From: Mycobacterium numidiamassiliense
GTDB taxonomy: Bacteria > Actinomycetota > Actinomycetes > Mycobacteriales > Mycobacteriaceae
Direction of reading: 5' to 3'
DNA: 64,000 nt
NCBI RefSeq assembly: GCF_900157365.1
Contig: NZ_FUEZ01000004.1
Coordinates: 2,529,066 to 2,593,065, forward strand
Of the stretch, positions 1 to 8,440 are shown one piece after another. The stretch's first letter is position 1, and each line of letters begins with the position of its first letter. The translations under genes were made by a program, and so were the position numbers. The notes below the pieces were generated by a model. It made no database searches and was not told the origin of the DNA. It saw only the letters and a program-made list of their open reading frames with translations.

Positions 1-248
1 TCACCGAGGCGGCGCAGCAGCAGCTGCACGCGTTGTTCCCCGACGCCATCGTGGTGGGCAGCGCCGACGCCTACGTGCTGGGTCTCAACGTGGTATCCGA
101 CGGCCTGCATGTCGTGCTGCCTTCTGCGGCAACGGGGTTCGCGGCCCAGCTGCGGGAGCTCGGCTTCGAGCCGGTCGGCGTCGATCTGTCCGAGCTGCTC
201 AAGGGCGGCGGTTCGGTGAAGTGCTGCACGTTGGAGGTGTTTACGTGA
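1..248 (+). CDS. Amidinotransferase/DDAH-like protein, C-terminal part
   Basis: The reading frame is open from the window edge to a TGA at 246-248, so only about the last 80 residues are present. The tail has the pattern LKGGGSVKCCTLEV, typical of the active-site end of the guanidine-modifying superfamily (dimethylargininase, amidinotransferase, arginine deiminase), where a late Gly-Gly-x-x-Cys segment carries the nucleophilic cysteine. The next gene is ornithine aminotransferase and its GTG start overlaps this stop, so the two are translationally coupled. The gene order matches Rv2323c-rocD in M. tuberculosis. A role in arginine-to-ornithine metabolism is inferred from the family and the neighbours. 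The substrate cannot be told from this fragment. Confidence 0.8.
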   Translation, partial: TEAAQQQLHALFPDAIVVGSADAYVLGLNVVSDGLHVVLPSAATGFAAQLRELGFEPVGVDLSELLKGGGSVKCCTLEVFT

Positions 249-1486
249 CGATTCTCGATGCCCGGACCTCAGCCGCGGCCGACGATACCGACGCCGCTAT
301 CGCGTTGGTGGAACAATATGCGGCACATAACTATTCGCCGCTGCCCGTGGTGGCCGCCAGCGCCGAAGGTGCGTGGATCACCGATGCCGACGGCCGGCGC
401 TACCTGGACTGTCTGGCCGCATACTCGGCCGTCAACTTCGGACATCGCAACCCCGAGATCACCGCGACGGCCCACGCCCAGCTCGACACCGTCACGCTGG
501 TCAGTCGCGCCTTCCACTCCGACAACCTCGGCCCGTTCTGCGCGGCGCTGGCCCGGTTGTGCGACAAAGACATGGTGCTGCCGATGAATTCGGGCGCCGA
601 GGCCGTGGAGAGTGGTCTGAAAGTCGCGCGCAAGTGGGGTGCCGACGTCAAGGGTGTGCCCGAGGGCCGCGCCAACATCATCGTGGCCGACAACAACTTC
701 CACGGCCGCACGATCAGCATCGTCAGCTTCTCGTCGGACCCGACGGCGCGGGACGGCTTCGGGCCCTTCACACCGGGATTCCGCTCGGTGCCCTTCGGCG
801 ACGCCGTGGCGCTGGCGCACGCGATCGACGACAACACCGTCGCGGTGCTGCTGGAGCCCATCCAGGGGGAGGCCGGCATCGTCGTCCCGCCCGACGACTA
901 CCTGCCGGCCGTCCGCGCGTTGTGCAGCGAGCACAACGTGTTGCTGATCGCCGACGAGATCCAGTCGGGGCTGGCCCGGACCGGCCACACTTTCGCTTGC
1001 GACCGTTGGGGTGTCGTCCCGGATGTGTACCTGCTGGGCAAGGCGCTGGGCGGTGGTGTGGTTCCGTTGTCGGCCGTGGTCGCGGACCGTCACGTGCTCG
1101 GCGTGCTGCATCCAGGCGAACACGGATCGACCTTCGGCGGCAACCCGTTTGCCGCGGCGATCGGAACCACGGTCATTTCGATGCTCGAGCGGGGCGAATT
1201 CCAGGCCCGTTCAGCCGAATTGGGTGCTCACCTGCATCGGCGGCTGCGCGAGCTGATCGGCGACGGCGTCGTGGCGGTGCGCGGCTTTGGGCTGTGGGCC
1301 GGTGTGGATATCGAGCCGGCCCTGGGCACTGGCAAGGAAATAAGTCTGCGTTTGGCCGACCGTGGCGTGCTGGTCAAAGACACCCACGGATCGACCCTGC
1401 GCTTCGCGCCGCCACTGGTGATCAGCCGGCAGGAAATTGACTGGGCCATGGGCCAGTTCGCCACCGCGCTGCGGGAGGCCGCATAA
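245..1486 (+). CDS. rocD: Ornithine aminotransferase (intact)
   Basis: A 413-residue class-III PLP aminotransferase that moves the delta-amino group of ornithine to 2-oxoglutarate, giving glutamate semialdehyde. The start is GTG at 245, which overlaps the upstream stop as GTGA with a GGAGG-type site at 234-238; an earlier in-frame GTG at 221 lies inside the preceding gene. Visible motifs are NSGAEAVE for PLP phosphate binding, the ADEIQSG strand with the ring-binding Asp, and LLGKALGGG with the Schiff-base lysine at about residue 266. The length is normal for the family. H37Rv carries two adjacent genes (rocD1, rocD2) in this place, while here the frame is unbroken. It lies between the amidinotransferase-like gene and the permease rocE, consistent with an arginine/ornithine utilisation operon. 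Confidence 0.95.
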   Translation: MTILDARTSAAADDTDAAIALVEQYAAHNYSPLPVVAASAEGAWITDADGRRYLDCLAAYSAVNFGHRNPEITATAHAQLDTVTLVSRAFHSDNLGPFCAALARLCDKDMVLPMNSGAEAVESGLKVARKWGADVKGVPEGRANIIVADNNFHGRTISIVSFSSDPTARDGFGPFTPGFRSVPFGDAVALAHAIDDNTVAVLLEPIQGEAGIVVPPDDYLPAVRALCSEHNVLLIADEIQSGLARTGHTFACDRWGVVPDVYLLGKALGGGVVPLSAVVADRHVLGVLHPGEHGSTFGGNPFAAAIGTTVISMLERGEFQARSAELGAHLHRRLRELIGDGVVAVRGFGLWAGVDIEPALGTGKEISLRLADRGVLVKDTHGSTLRFAPPLVISRQEIDWAMGQFATALREAA

Positions 1487-1512
1487 TCAGCTGATCCAGA
1501 TAGGGGGCGCCG

Positions 1513-2961
1513 TTGCCATCCAGTTCGATCAGCCTGATAGAGCAGATGCTGCGCCGCCGCCCGGTGGCCGGTGCCCCCAGCGCCTATGGGGCCGAAGACC
1601 AGCTCGTGCGGAGCATCGGCACGTTCCAGCTGACCATGTTCGGGGTCGGCTCGACCGTCGGTACCGGCATCTTCTTTGTGTTATCCCAGGCCGTGCCGGA
1701 AGCCGGCCCCAGCGTGATCGTCTCCTTCGTCATCGCAGGTATCGCAGCCGGGCTAGCGGCCATCTGCTATGCCGAATTAGCTTCTGCCGTACCGGTTTCA
1801 GGCTCGTCCTATTCGTATGCCTACGCCACGTTGGGTGAGGCCGTCGCGATGGGCGTGGCAGCCTGCCTGCTGCTGGAATATGGGGTGTCCACAGCCGCGG
1901 TCGCGGTCGGCTGGAGCGGCTACGTCAACAAACTGCTGCACAACCTGTTTGGATTCCAAATGCCCCAGGCGCTGTCAGCGGCGCCGTGGGATGCAGAACC
2001 GGGTTACGCGAACCTGCCGGCGGTCATCTTGATCGCGCTGTGCGGGCTGTTGCTGATCCGGGGGACCAGTGAGTCGGCGAAGGTCAACGCGATCATGGTG
2101 ATGATCAAGCTCGGTGTGCTGGGCATGTTCGTGGTCATCGCGTTCACCGCTTACGATGCCAACCACCTCAAGGACTTCGCCCCATTCGGCGTCGCCGGAG
2201 TCGGTTCGGCGGCGGGCACCATTTTCTTTTCGTTCGTCGGCCTTGACGCGGTGTCGACTGCGGGCGAGGAGGTGACGGACCCGCAAAGGACCATGCCGCG
2301 CGCGCTGATCGCGGCGCTGGTGATCGTCACCGGTGTCTACGTGTTCGTCGCGCTGGCCGCGCTGGGCACCCAGCCGTGGCAGAAGTTCGGTGAGCAACAA
2401 GAGGCCGGGCTGGCCACCATCCTCGACAACGTCACCCACGGCATGTGGGCCAGCACGATTCTCTCCGCGGGCGCGGTGATCTCGATCTTCACGGTCACGC
2501 TGGTCACGCTGTATGGCCAGACCCGGATTCTGTTCGCCATGGGGCGTGACGGGCTGGTGCCATCACGAATGGCGCAGGTGAATCAGCGCACGATGACCCC
2601 GGTGACCAACACGGTGATCGTCGCGGTTGCCGCGTCGGTGTTGGCCGCCGTCATACCCCTGCAGAAGCTCGCGGACATGGTGTCCATCGGCACGCTGACC
2701 GCGTTCATCGTTGTGTCCGTCGGGGTGATCATACTGCGGGTGCGCGAGCCCGACCTGCCGCGGGCGTTCAAGGTTCCCGGTTATCCCGTCACTCCTGTTC
2801 TTTCGGTGCTCGCGTGTGGGTACATTTTGGCGAGCTTGCACTGGTACACCTGGATCGCCTTCAGCGGCTGGACCTCGCTAGCGTTGATCTTCTATTTTGT
2901 CTGGGGCCGTCACCACAGTGCGCTCAATGGCGAGAACCTCACCCGGGAGGAGAGTTCGTGA
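1513..2961 (+). CDS. rocE: APC-family amino acid permease, RocE-like
   Basis: A 482-residue polytopic membrane protein of the amino acid-polyamine-organocation family. The first helix carries GVGSTVGTGIFF, the GxGxxIGxGIFF-like substrate-backbone loop of APC transporters. About 12 hydrophobic segments follow, with charged loops between them. The start is TTG at 1513 behind an AGGGGG run at 1502-1507. The distance to rocD is only 26 bases and the next gene overlaps its stop, so it is in the middle of an operon. In M. tuberculosis the equivalent gene (Rv2320c) is called rocE, a predicted cationic amino acid (arginine/ornithine) importer. Specificity is inferred from context. Confidence 0.9.
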   Translation: MPSSSISLIEQMLRRRPVAGAPSAYGAEDQLVRSIGTFQLTMFGVGSTVGTGIFFVLSQAVPEAGPSVIVSFVIAGIAAGLAAICYAELASAVPVSGSSYSYAYATLGEAVAMGVAACLLLEYGVSTAAVAVGWSGYVNKLLHNLFGFQMPQALSAAPWDAEPGYANLPAVILIALCGLLLIRGTSESAKVNAIMVMIKLGVLGMFVVIAFTAYDANHLKDFAPFGVAGVGSAAGTIFFSFVGLDAVSTAGEEVTDPQRTMPRALIAALVIVTGVYVFVALAALGTQPWQKFGEQQEAGLATILDNVTHGMWASTILSAGAVISIFTVTLVTLYGQTRILFAMGRDGLVPSRMAQVNQRTMTPVTNTVIVAVAASVLAAVIPLQKLADMVSIGTLTAFIVVSVGVIILRVREPDLPRAFKVPGYPVTPVLSVLACGYILASLHWYTWIAFSGWTSLALIFYFVWGRHHSALNGENLTREESS

Positions 2962-3836
2962 CCGTCGTCGTCGGCTACCGGGCCGGCAACGTCGGCCCGT
3001 CGGGACTGCACCTGGCTCTGTGCATCGCGCGAACGCTCACGACCTCGCTGACCGTGGCGACCATCGTCCCCAAGCCGTGGCTGACGCCGCCGATCGCTCG
3101 CTTCGGCGCCGAATACCAGCACTGGGCCGAACATTTGGCTGCGGATTCGGCCAAGGAGGCCGCGCGTTACGTGCATGGCTTGGCCCAGGGTATCGACGTC
3201 AGCTACCTGCACCGCTCGCACCGATCGGTGTCCGGCGGATTGCTGGACGTCATCGAAGAACTCGACGTCGAGATGCTGGTGCTGGGTTCGTTGCCCAGCG
3301 CTGGGCGTGGACAAATGGTGATCGGGTCCACCGCCGACTGGCTGTTGCATGCGTCGCCGGTGCCGGTAGCGATCAGTCCGCCCGGATATCGTTCCCACGC
3401 AGGCAGATTGACGCGCCTCACCTGCGCCTACTCCGCCACCCCGGATTCGATTGACGTGGTGCGGCGCTGCTTCGAGGCTGCCGAGCAATTCGGCGTGCCC
3501 GCCCGAGTGCTGACCTTGGCGGTGCGCGGTAAGACCATGTACCCACCGGAGGTGGGCATCGATGTCGAGAACGCGATCCTGGAAGAGTGGGCTTCACAAG
3601 CGCGAGACATCCTGGAAAGCTTGAAGACTGAGGGTGTGGTCGGTGACGACGCGGTGCTGGAAGTGTCGACGGGGCACAGCTGGAAAGAGGCGCTCGATAA
3701 GGCTGGCTGGCAGGATGACGAGATCCTGGCCTTGGGCACCTCGCCGCGCGGCGACATTCGCAAGGTTTTTCTGGGGTCCCGTAGCGGCAAGATCATCCGC
3801 GACAGCCCGGTGCCGGTGCTGATGTTGCCGGGGTAG
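2958..3836 (+). CDS. Universal stress protein, tandem-domain (Rv2319c-like)
   Basis: A 292-residue cytoplasmic protein with two UspA-like alpha/beta domains. The first half shows VGYRAGNVGPSG near the start and LVLGSLPSAGRGQMVIGSTA, the GS-type nucleotide-binding loop. The second half ends with LALGTSPRGD, GSRSGKIIRDSPVPVLMLP, the second loop and terminal strand. The start is GTG at 2958, overlapping the rocE stop by four bases, which gives exactly the length of Rv2319c. Its stop abuts the stop of the convergent uspC gene with no spacer. The tight coupling to rocE suggests shared expression with amino-acid uptake. The ligand of the USP domains is unknown. Confidence 0.9.
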   Translation: MTVVVGYRAGNVGPSGLHLALCIARTLTTSLTVATIVPKPWLTPPIARFGAEYQHWAEHLAADSAKEAARYVHGLAQGIDVSYLHRSHRSVSGGLLDVIEELDVEMLVLGSLPSAGRGQMVIGSTADWLLHASPVPVAISPPGYRSHAGRLTRLTCAYSATPDSIDVVRRCFEAAEQFGVPARVLTLAVRGKTMYPPEVGIDVENAILEEWASQARDILESLKTEGVVGDDAVLEVSTGHSWKEALDKAGWQDDEILALGTSPRGDIRKVFLGSRSGKIIRDSPVPVLMLPG

Positions 3837-5174
3837 CTACTGGTGCGCCGCGGCGTTGGCGGCGGCCTGAGCCCGGCTCAGCGTGGTCGCGACGTCGCCG
3901 CGGCCGAGGAACATGTCGTCGAAATAGCTTTGCATCGCGGTCTCTCCGGCCCCGAACCCGGCGCCGCCGGGGGCCGGGATGCGGGGGCCCTCCAGCACTG
4001 TGAAGAACGGTCCGACGTCGACGCCCTTGCCGGCCCAGTAGTTGAAGTAGACCGGCTGGGCCGACAGCACCGCCGGGATGGCGGCGCCATCGCGGCCAAC
4101 GTATTCGTTGCCTTCCCGGCTGCCCATCCACGCCAACACCTCACGCACCGCATCCGGATGTGCGGTGGCCGAATTACCCACTACCGCAATACCACTGGTG
4201 ACACTGACCCGGCCCACCGGACCGGCGGGCAGCATCGCGATGCCCCAGTGGAAGCCGGCGTTGCGCGCGATCTGAGACAGGGTGTAGGTGCCGGACTGAA
4301 AAAGCGCCATCCTGCCTGCCATGAATTGGTTGAGCGAGAAGTCGCCGTTGTCGTTGGTGTCCGACGCCGGGGGCGCGACGTGGTCGCTGTTGATCAGGGC
4401 GACCAGGTAGCGAAAAGCCGTGATGGCCCCTGGATTGTCGAAGGCGAAGCTGTCGCCGCGCTGGAATACCCCGCCGGCCGAGCCGATGTAGTTGAGGTAG
4501 ATGCCCTGCGGGTCGTTGGCCGCGTTGTACGCATATTGTCGGACCCGCAGTGGGTCGAAACCCGGTGTGCCCGCTTTGTTTCCGTTCGCGTCGAGGGTGA
4601 GCTGGGCCAGCAGCGGGCGCAGGGTGTCGTCGTCGCCGGGGCTCCACCGAAGGCTGTTCAGCTGGCCGGGGTCGATGCCCGCTGCGGCGAGCAGGTCCGC
4701 GTTGTAGTACACGGCGATGCCGCCGTCGGTCAGCTGCGGGACACCCCACAGCACGCCGCCGCGGGTGAACTGGTCCACCACCGCCGGTTCCCAGTCCGCG
4801 ATGGTGTGTGGGTCGAAGGCCTTGCTGATATTGAGCAGCCTGTCGTTATCGGCGTATGCGGCCAGGTAGGCGTTGGACAGCCAGAAGATGTCGTCGGCGC
4901 TGCCGCCTGCGACATCGGTGCGCAAGGTCTGGAAGTAATTCGAATAGGCGACCATGTTGGTGTGCACCTCGATGCCGGGGTGCGTGCGGTTGAACGCCTT
5001 GAACGACTCCTCGTAGGCCGCGGCGATCGGAGCGGCCCACAACCGCACCTTCACCACGATCTTGGTACCGTGCGGTTCGCCGGAGTAGCTCAACAGCACT
5101 GCCGCCGCGGCCAGCACCACCGCGACCATCGCCAGCGCAGTGGCTGCCAGCGTCGAAAACCGGGGCCGCGTCAC
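3837..5174 (-). CDS. uspC: Sugar ABC transporter substrate-binding protein UspC
   Basis: A 445-residue periplasmic binding protein of the family-1 (sugar) class. Residues 1-31 form a hydrophobic signal/anchor segment without a lipobox cysteine, so it may stay membrane-tethered by an uncleaved helix. The mature part has the usual pattern of YEESFKAFNRTHPGIEV, then the DIFWLSNAY region and the GNEYV segment near the end. The start is GTG at 5174, overlapping the uspB stop (GTGA), so uspA-uspB-uspC are coupled on the minus strand. The M. tuberculosis orthologue Rv2318 binds amino-sugar ligands. No ATPase gene lies beside the system, so it must borrow one encoded elsewhere, as in M. tuberculosis. 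Confidence 0.92.
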   Translation of the reverse strand: MTRPRFSTLAATALAMVAVVLAAAAVLLSYSGEPHGTKIVVKVRLWAAPIAAAYEESFKAFNRTHPGIEVHTNMVAYSNYFQTLRTDVAGGSADDIFWLSNAYLAAYADNDRLLNISKAFDPHTIADWEPAVVDQFTRGGVLWGVPQLTDGGIAVYYNADLLAAAGIDPGQLNSLRWSPGDDDTLRPLLAQLTLDANGNKAGTPGFDPLRVRQYAYNAANDPQGIYLNYIGSAGGVFQRGDSFAFDNPGAITAFRYLVALINSDHVAPPASDTNDNGDFSLNQFMAGRMALFQSGTYTLSQIARNAGFHWGIAMLPAGPVGRVSVTSGIAVVGNSATAHPDAVREVLAWMGSREGNEYVGRDGAAIPAVLSAQPVYFNYWAGKGVDVGPFFTVLEGPRIPAPGGAGFGAGETAMQSYFDDMFLGRGDVATTLSRAQAAANAAAHQ

Positions 5175-5995
5175 TTGATTCCCGTTAAGACGATCGAGGC
5201 GACGATGTGCCGCTGGAACGCAATGAAGAGTGCGATCAGCGGCACGATCGCTAGCGTGGTCGCCGCCATCACCAGCGGCCACTGCGAATTGAACCGGGTC
5301 TGCAGGTCGGCGGTCGCCACCGTCAGCACCCGCCATTTGTGGCCACTGGTGATCACCAGCGGCCACATGAAGTTGTTCCATTGCGAGACCACGGTGATCA
5401 GAGTCAAGGCGGCCAGCACCGGCCGGCTCGACGGAATGACCACATGCGCGAGCACGTCCATCGTGTTGGCGCCGTCGAGGTGTGCGGCATTGATCAAATC
5501 GTTGGGGATGATGCGAAAGTGCTCGCGCAACAAGAAGATCGCATAGGGGGAGCCGAACATGAACGGCAGCACCAGGGCCCAGAACGTGTTGCGCAGACCC
5601 ATCTGGGCCATCATCAGATATAGCGGCACCACGGTGACGGTCCCCGGCACCATCAGCGTCGCGATGTAGACCCAGAACAGCGCGTTACGGCCGGGAAACT
5701 CCAGGCGCGCGAACGCGTACGCGGCCAGCACCGAAAACGTCAGCTGGCCCAGCAGGATCACCGCCGTCATCAGCGCGGTCACCATCGCCGCCCGGCCGAA
5801 CCCGGCGCCCCCCAGGTCCATGTAATTGGACAGTGTGGGCGGCCGTGGCACCTGCAGCGGCGAACCCGTGGCGAACTGGCGCGCCGAGGTGAACGAGGTC
5901 AGCAAGCTAAGTGCGAACGGCGCCAACGTAATCAGCGCACCGATGATCAGCCCGGTATAGATCACCGCATTCGAGAGTCTGCTAGGCGAGGTCAT
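5171..5995 (-). CDS. uspB: Sugar ABC transporter permease UspB
   Basis: A 274-residue MalG-type inner-membrane permease with six predicted helices. The conserved cytoplasmic EAA loop appears as INAAHLDGANTMDVLAHVVI, where the DGA triplet matches the G-containing ATPase-docking motif. It overlaps uspA upstream by 14 bases and uspC downstream by 4 bases, so the three genes are one translationally coupled unit. It pairs with UspA to form the channel of an importer for amino-sugar-type substrates, judged from the M. tuberculosis orthologue Rv2317c. Nothing unusual is seen in length or motifs. Confidence 0.93.
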   Translation of the reverse strand: MTSPSRLSNAVIYTGLIIGALITLAPFALSLLTSFTSARQFATGSPLQVPRPPTLSNYMDLGGAGFGRAAMVTALMTAVILLGQLTFSVLAAYAFARLEFPGRNALFWVYIATLMVPGTVTVVPLYLMMAQMGLRNTFWALVLPFMFGSPYAIFLLREHFRIIPNDLINAAHLDGANTMDVLAHVVIPSSRPVLAALTLITVVSQWNNFMWPLVITSGHKWRVLTVATADLQTRFNSQWPLVMAATTLAIVPLIALFIAFQRHIVASIVLTGIK

Positions 5996-6863
5996 AGGTG
6001 ATCCGCCGCCGGAAGTAGAGATGCTGAACGATGGTGACGCCGACCAGAATAACGAACAGCACGATCGCCATCACCGATGCCCGGCCGATGGCCGCTGAGC
6101 CGAACGCCTCGGCGTAGATGCGGTGCGCGACCAGATCGGTGCTGTGGTCCGGCCCGCCACCGGTCAGGGCGTACACGGTGTCGAAAACCTGTGCGGCGCC
6201 GACTATTCCGGTCACCAAGACAAAGAACATGGTCGGGCGCAGCATCGGCAGGGTGATCCGCCAAAACCGCTGCCAGCCGTTGGCGCCGTCGGTGCGCGCG
6301 GCGTTGTAGATGTCGTTGGGAATCGCCAGCAGGCCCGCCAGGAACGACAGCGACACATAGCCGACGTTGGTCCACACGACGACGGCCGACACCAGTGGCA
6401 GCGCAAAAGTGGGATCCGAGAGCCATTCGATGTTGTGCCCGAGCAGAGTGCTCACGGCGCCGTCGGTGGGAGCCAGGATCCAGCGCCACAGCACCGCGAT
6501 CGCCAGCGGCGCACAAATCCAGGGCAGCACGTATACGGTGCGAAAGAAGCCGGTGCCCGGTAGGACGCGGGCCAGCATCGTCGCAGCCAGCAGCCCCAGC
6601 ACCGTCTGCGTCGGGACCACGATCACCACGAAAAGGGCCGTGACGATCAACGACTTGCCGAAGCCGGCGTCTGCAAGCACCGAGCGCCAGTTGCCCAGGC
6701 CGACATACTGCAGCGGACCCAGCAAATCCCAGCGATACAGGCTGAGCCAGAGCACGACCAGAATGGGCAGCAGCAGAAACGCGACGACACCGAACAGGCT
6801 CGGCGCGAGCAAGGCGTAGCCCACTGCAGCGGATCGACGCTTGTTTGGTGCCGCGCTGGCCAT
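5982..6863 (-). CDS. uspA: Sugar ABC transporter permease UspA
   Basis: A 293-residue MalF-type permease and the first gene of the uspABC operon. It has an N-terminal positive stretch (NKRRSAAVGY), six hydrophobic segments, and an EAA loop read as IYNAARTDGANGWQRFWRI with the DGA triplet. The ATG at 6863 faces the divergent tldD gene across a 59-base gap that must hold both promoters. With UspB it forms the transmembrane pore, while UspC delivers the ligand. The protein is not related to the universal stress proteins despite the shared letters of the symbol. Confidence 0.93.
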   Translation of the reverse strand: MASAAPNKRRSAAVGYALLAPSLFGVVAFLLLPILVVLWLSLYRWDLLGPLQYVGLGNWRSVLADAGFGKSLIVTALFVVIVVPTQTVLGLLAATMLARVLPGTGFFRTVYVLPWICAPLAIAVLWRWILAPTDGAVSTLLGHNIEWLSDPTFALPLVSAVVVWTNVGYVSLSFLAGLLAIPNDIYNAARTDGANGWQRFWRITLPMLRPTMFFVLVTGIVGAAQVFDTVYALTGGGPDHSTDLVAHRIYAEAFGSAAIGRASVMAIVLFVILVGVTIVQHLYFRRRITYDLA

Positions 6864-6922
6864 GGAGGTAATTAAAGCGGGCTATGCGGCGGTTTGGGGT
6901 GCACGGTCGTTACGGTGGAGCC

Positions 6923-8440
6923 GTGACACCGAATCGGGGGATCGATGCCGACTTCCTGGCCCTGCCCCGCCACGAACTGGCCGACGCCGCACTGTCAGCG
7001 GCGACCGCGGCCGGAGCCAGCTACGCCGACCTGCGCATTCATCGCCTCAACACCGAGGTCGTGCAGTTACGCGACGGCGAGCTAGAGACTTCGGTCGTCA
7101 GCCGCGAGGTCGGCCTGGCGGTGCGGGTGATCGTCAACGGCACCTGGGGCTTTGCCTCGCACGCCGAGCTGGCGCCCGCAGTGGCCGCCGAAACGGCGCG
7201 CCGCGCGGTGCACGTGGCGACCACGCTGGCGGCCCTGAACTCCGATCCCGTCGTGCTCGCGCCCGAACCGGTCTACCCCGACGCAACCTGGGTGTCGAGC
7301 TACCTGATCGACCCGTTCGACATCCCGGGCACCGACAAGATCGCCGTGCTCGAGGAGTACTCCGGGCGGCTGCTGAGCTCCGACGGCGTTGACCATGTCT
7401 CGGCCGGTCTGACCGCCGTCAAGGAGCAGACGTTCTACGCCGACACCTTCGGATCCTCGACCACCCAGCAGCGGGTACGGGTGATGCCGTCGCTCGAAGC
7501 GGTGGCCGTCGACGCCGCCGCCGGCAGCTTCGATTCGATGCGCACCCTGGCGCCACCGATGGGGCGCGGCTGGGAAGCGCTCGCCGGCGACGAGGTGTGG
7601 AACTGGACCGACGAGCTTGCGCAGTTGCCAACGCTGCTCGCCGAGAAGGTCAAGGCACCCAGCGTGACCGCCGGGCCGACGGATCTGGTGATCGATCCGA
7701 CGAACCTGTGGCTCACCATTCACGAATCCATCGGCCACGCAACCGAATACGACCGCGCGATCGGCTACGAGGCCGCCTATGCCGGAACGTCTTTCGTGAC
7801 GCCGGACAAGCTCGGCAGCATGCGCTACGGCTCACCGGTGATGAACGTGACCGCTGACCGTACCGTCGAATTCGGTTTGGCCACTATCGGTTACGACGAC
7901 GAAGGAGTGGCGTCCCAAAGCTGGGATCTGGTGCGCGACGGGATCTTTGTCGGCTATCAGCTCGACCGGGTGTTCGCGCCGCGACTCGGCCAGTCGCGCT
8001 CCAACGGATGCTCGTATGCCGACTCGCCGCATCACGTGCCGATCCAGCGGATGGCCAACGTGTCTTTGCAGCCCAGCCACGACGACATCAGCACCGCCGA
8101 CCTGATCAGCCATGTCGAGAACGGCATCTACGTCGTCGGCGACAAATCCTGGTCAATTGACATGCAGCGGTATAACTTTCAGTTCACCGGCCAGCGATTC
8201 TTCCGCATCCGCGACGGCCGCCTCGACGGCCAGCTGCGTGACGTCGCGTATCAGGCCACCACCACCGACTTCTGGAATTCCATGGAAGCCGTGGGCGGAC
8301 TGTCGACCTGGCGGCTGGGCGGCGCGTTCAACTGCGGCAAGGCCCAGCCCGGTCAGGTCGCCGCGGTCAGCCACGGTTGTCCGTCGGCCTTGTTCCGGGG
8401 GGTCAACGTGCTCAACACCCGCGCCGAGGGCGGCCGATGA
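6923..8440 (+). CDS. tldD: Metalloprotease TldD (Rv2315c-like)
   Basis: A 505-residue catalytic subunit of the TldD/TldE (PmbA) heterodimeric zinc protease, which degrades unfolded or leader peptides in the cytoplasm. The HExxxH zinc motif is seen as HESIGH at residues 267-272. The C-terminal cysteine-containing FNCGKAQPGQ region is also typical. The start is GTG at 6923 behind GGTGGAG, giving the same length as Rv2315c; in-frame codons further up lie in the promoter gap. The stop overlaps the ATG of pmbA (ATGA), as expected for an obligate partner pair. The TldD/E class matures peptides such as microcin B17 in other bacteria; no such precursor is seen here. Confidence 0.93.
   Translation: MTPNRGIDADFLALPRHELADAALSAATAAGASYADLRIHRLNTEVVQLRDGELETSVVSREVGLAVRVIVNGTWGFASHAELAPAVAAETARRAVHVATTLAALNSDPVVLAPEPVYPDATWVSSYLIDPFDIPGTDKIAVLEEYSGRLLSSDGVDHVSAGLTAVKEQTFYADTFGSSTTQQRVRVMPSLEAVAVDAAAGSFDSMRTLAPPMGRGWEALAGDEVWNWTDELAQLPTLLAEKVKAPSVTAGPTDLVIDPTNLWLTIHESIGHATEYDRAIGYEAAYAGTSFVTPDKLGSMRYGSPVMNVTADRTVEFGLATIGYDDEGVASQSWDLVRDGIFVGYQLDRVFAPRLGQSRSNGCSYADSPHHVPIQRMANVSLQPSHDDISTADLISHVENGIYVVGDKSWSIDMQRYNFQFTGQRFFRIRDGRLDGQLRDVAYQATTTDFWNSMEAVGGLSTWRLGGAFNCGKAQPGQVAAVSHGCPSALFRGVNVLNTRAEGGR

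Noticed and set aside
269..1123. Long minus-strand open frame opposite rocD
   Set aside because: It is the high-GC antisense shadow of the aminotransferase; its translation is Arg/His-rich without motifs, while the plus strand is a complete enzyme.
3843..5546. 567-codon plus-strand frame opposite uspC/uspB
   Set aside because: It is the antisense of two well-matched transporter genes and has no recognisable domain.
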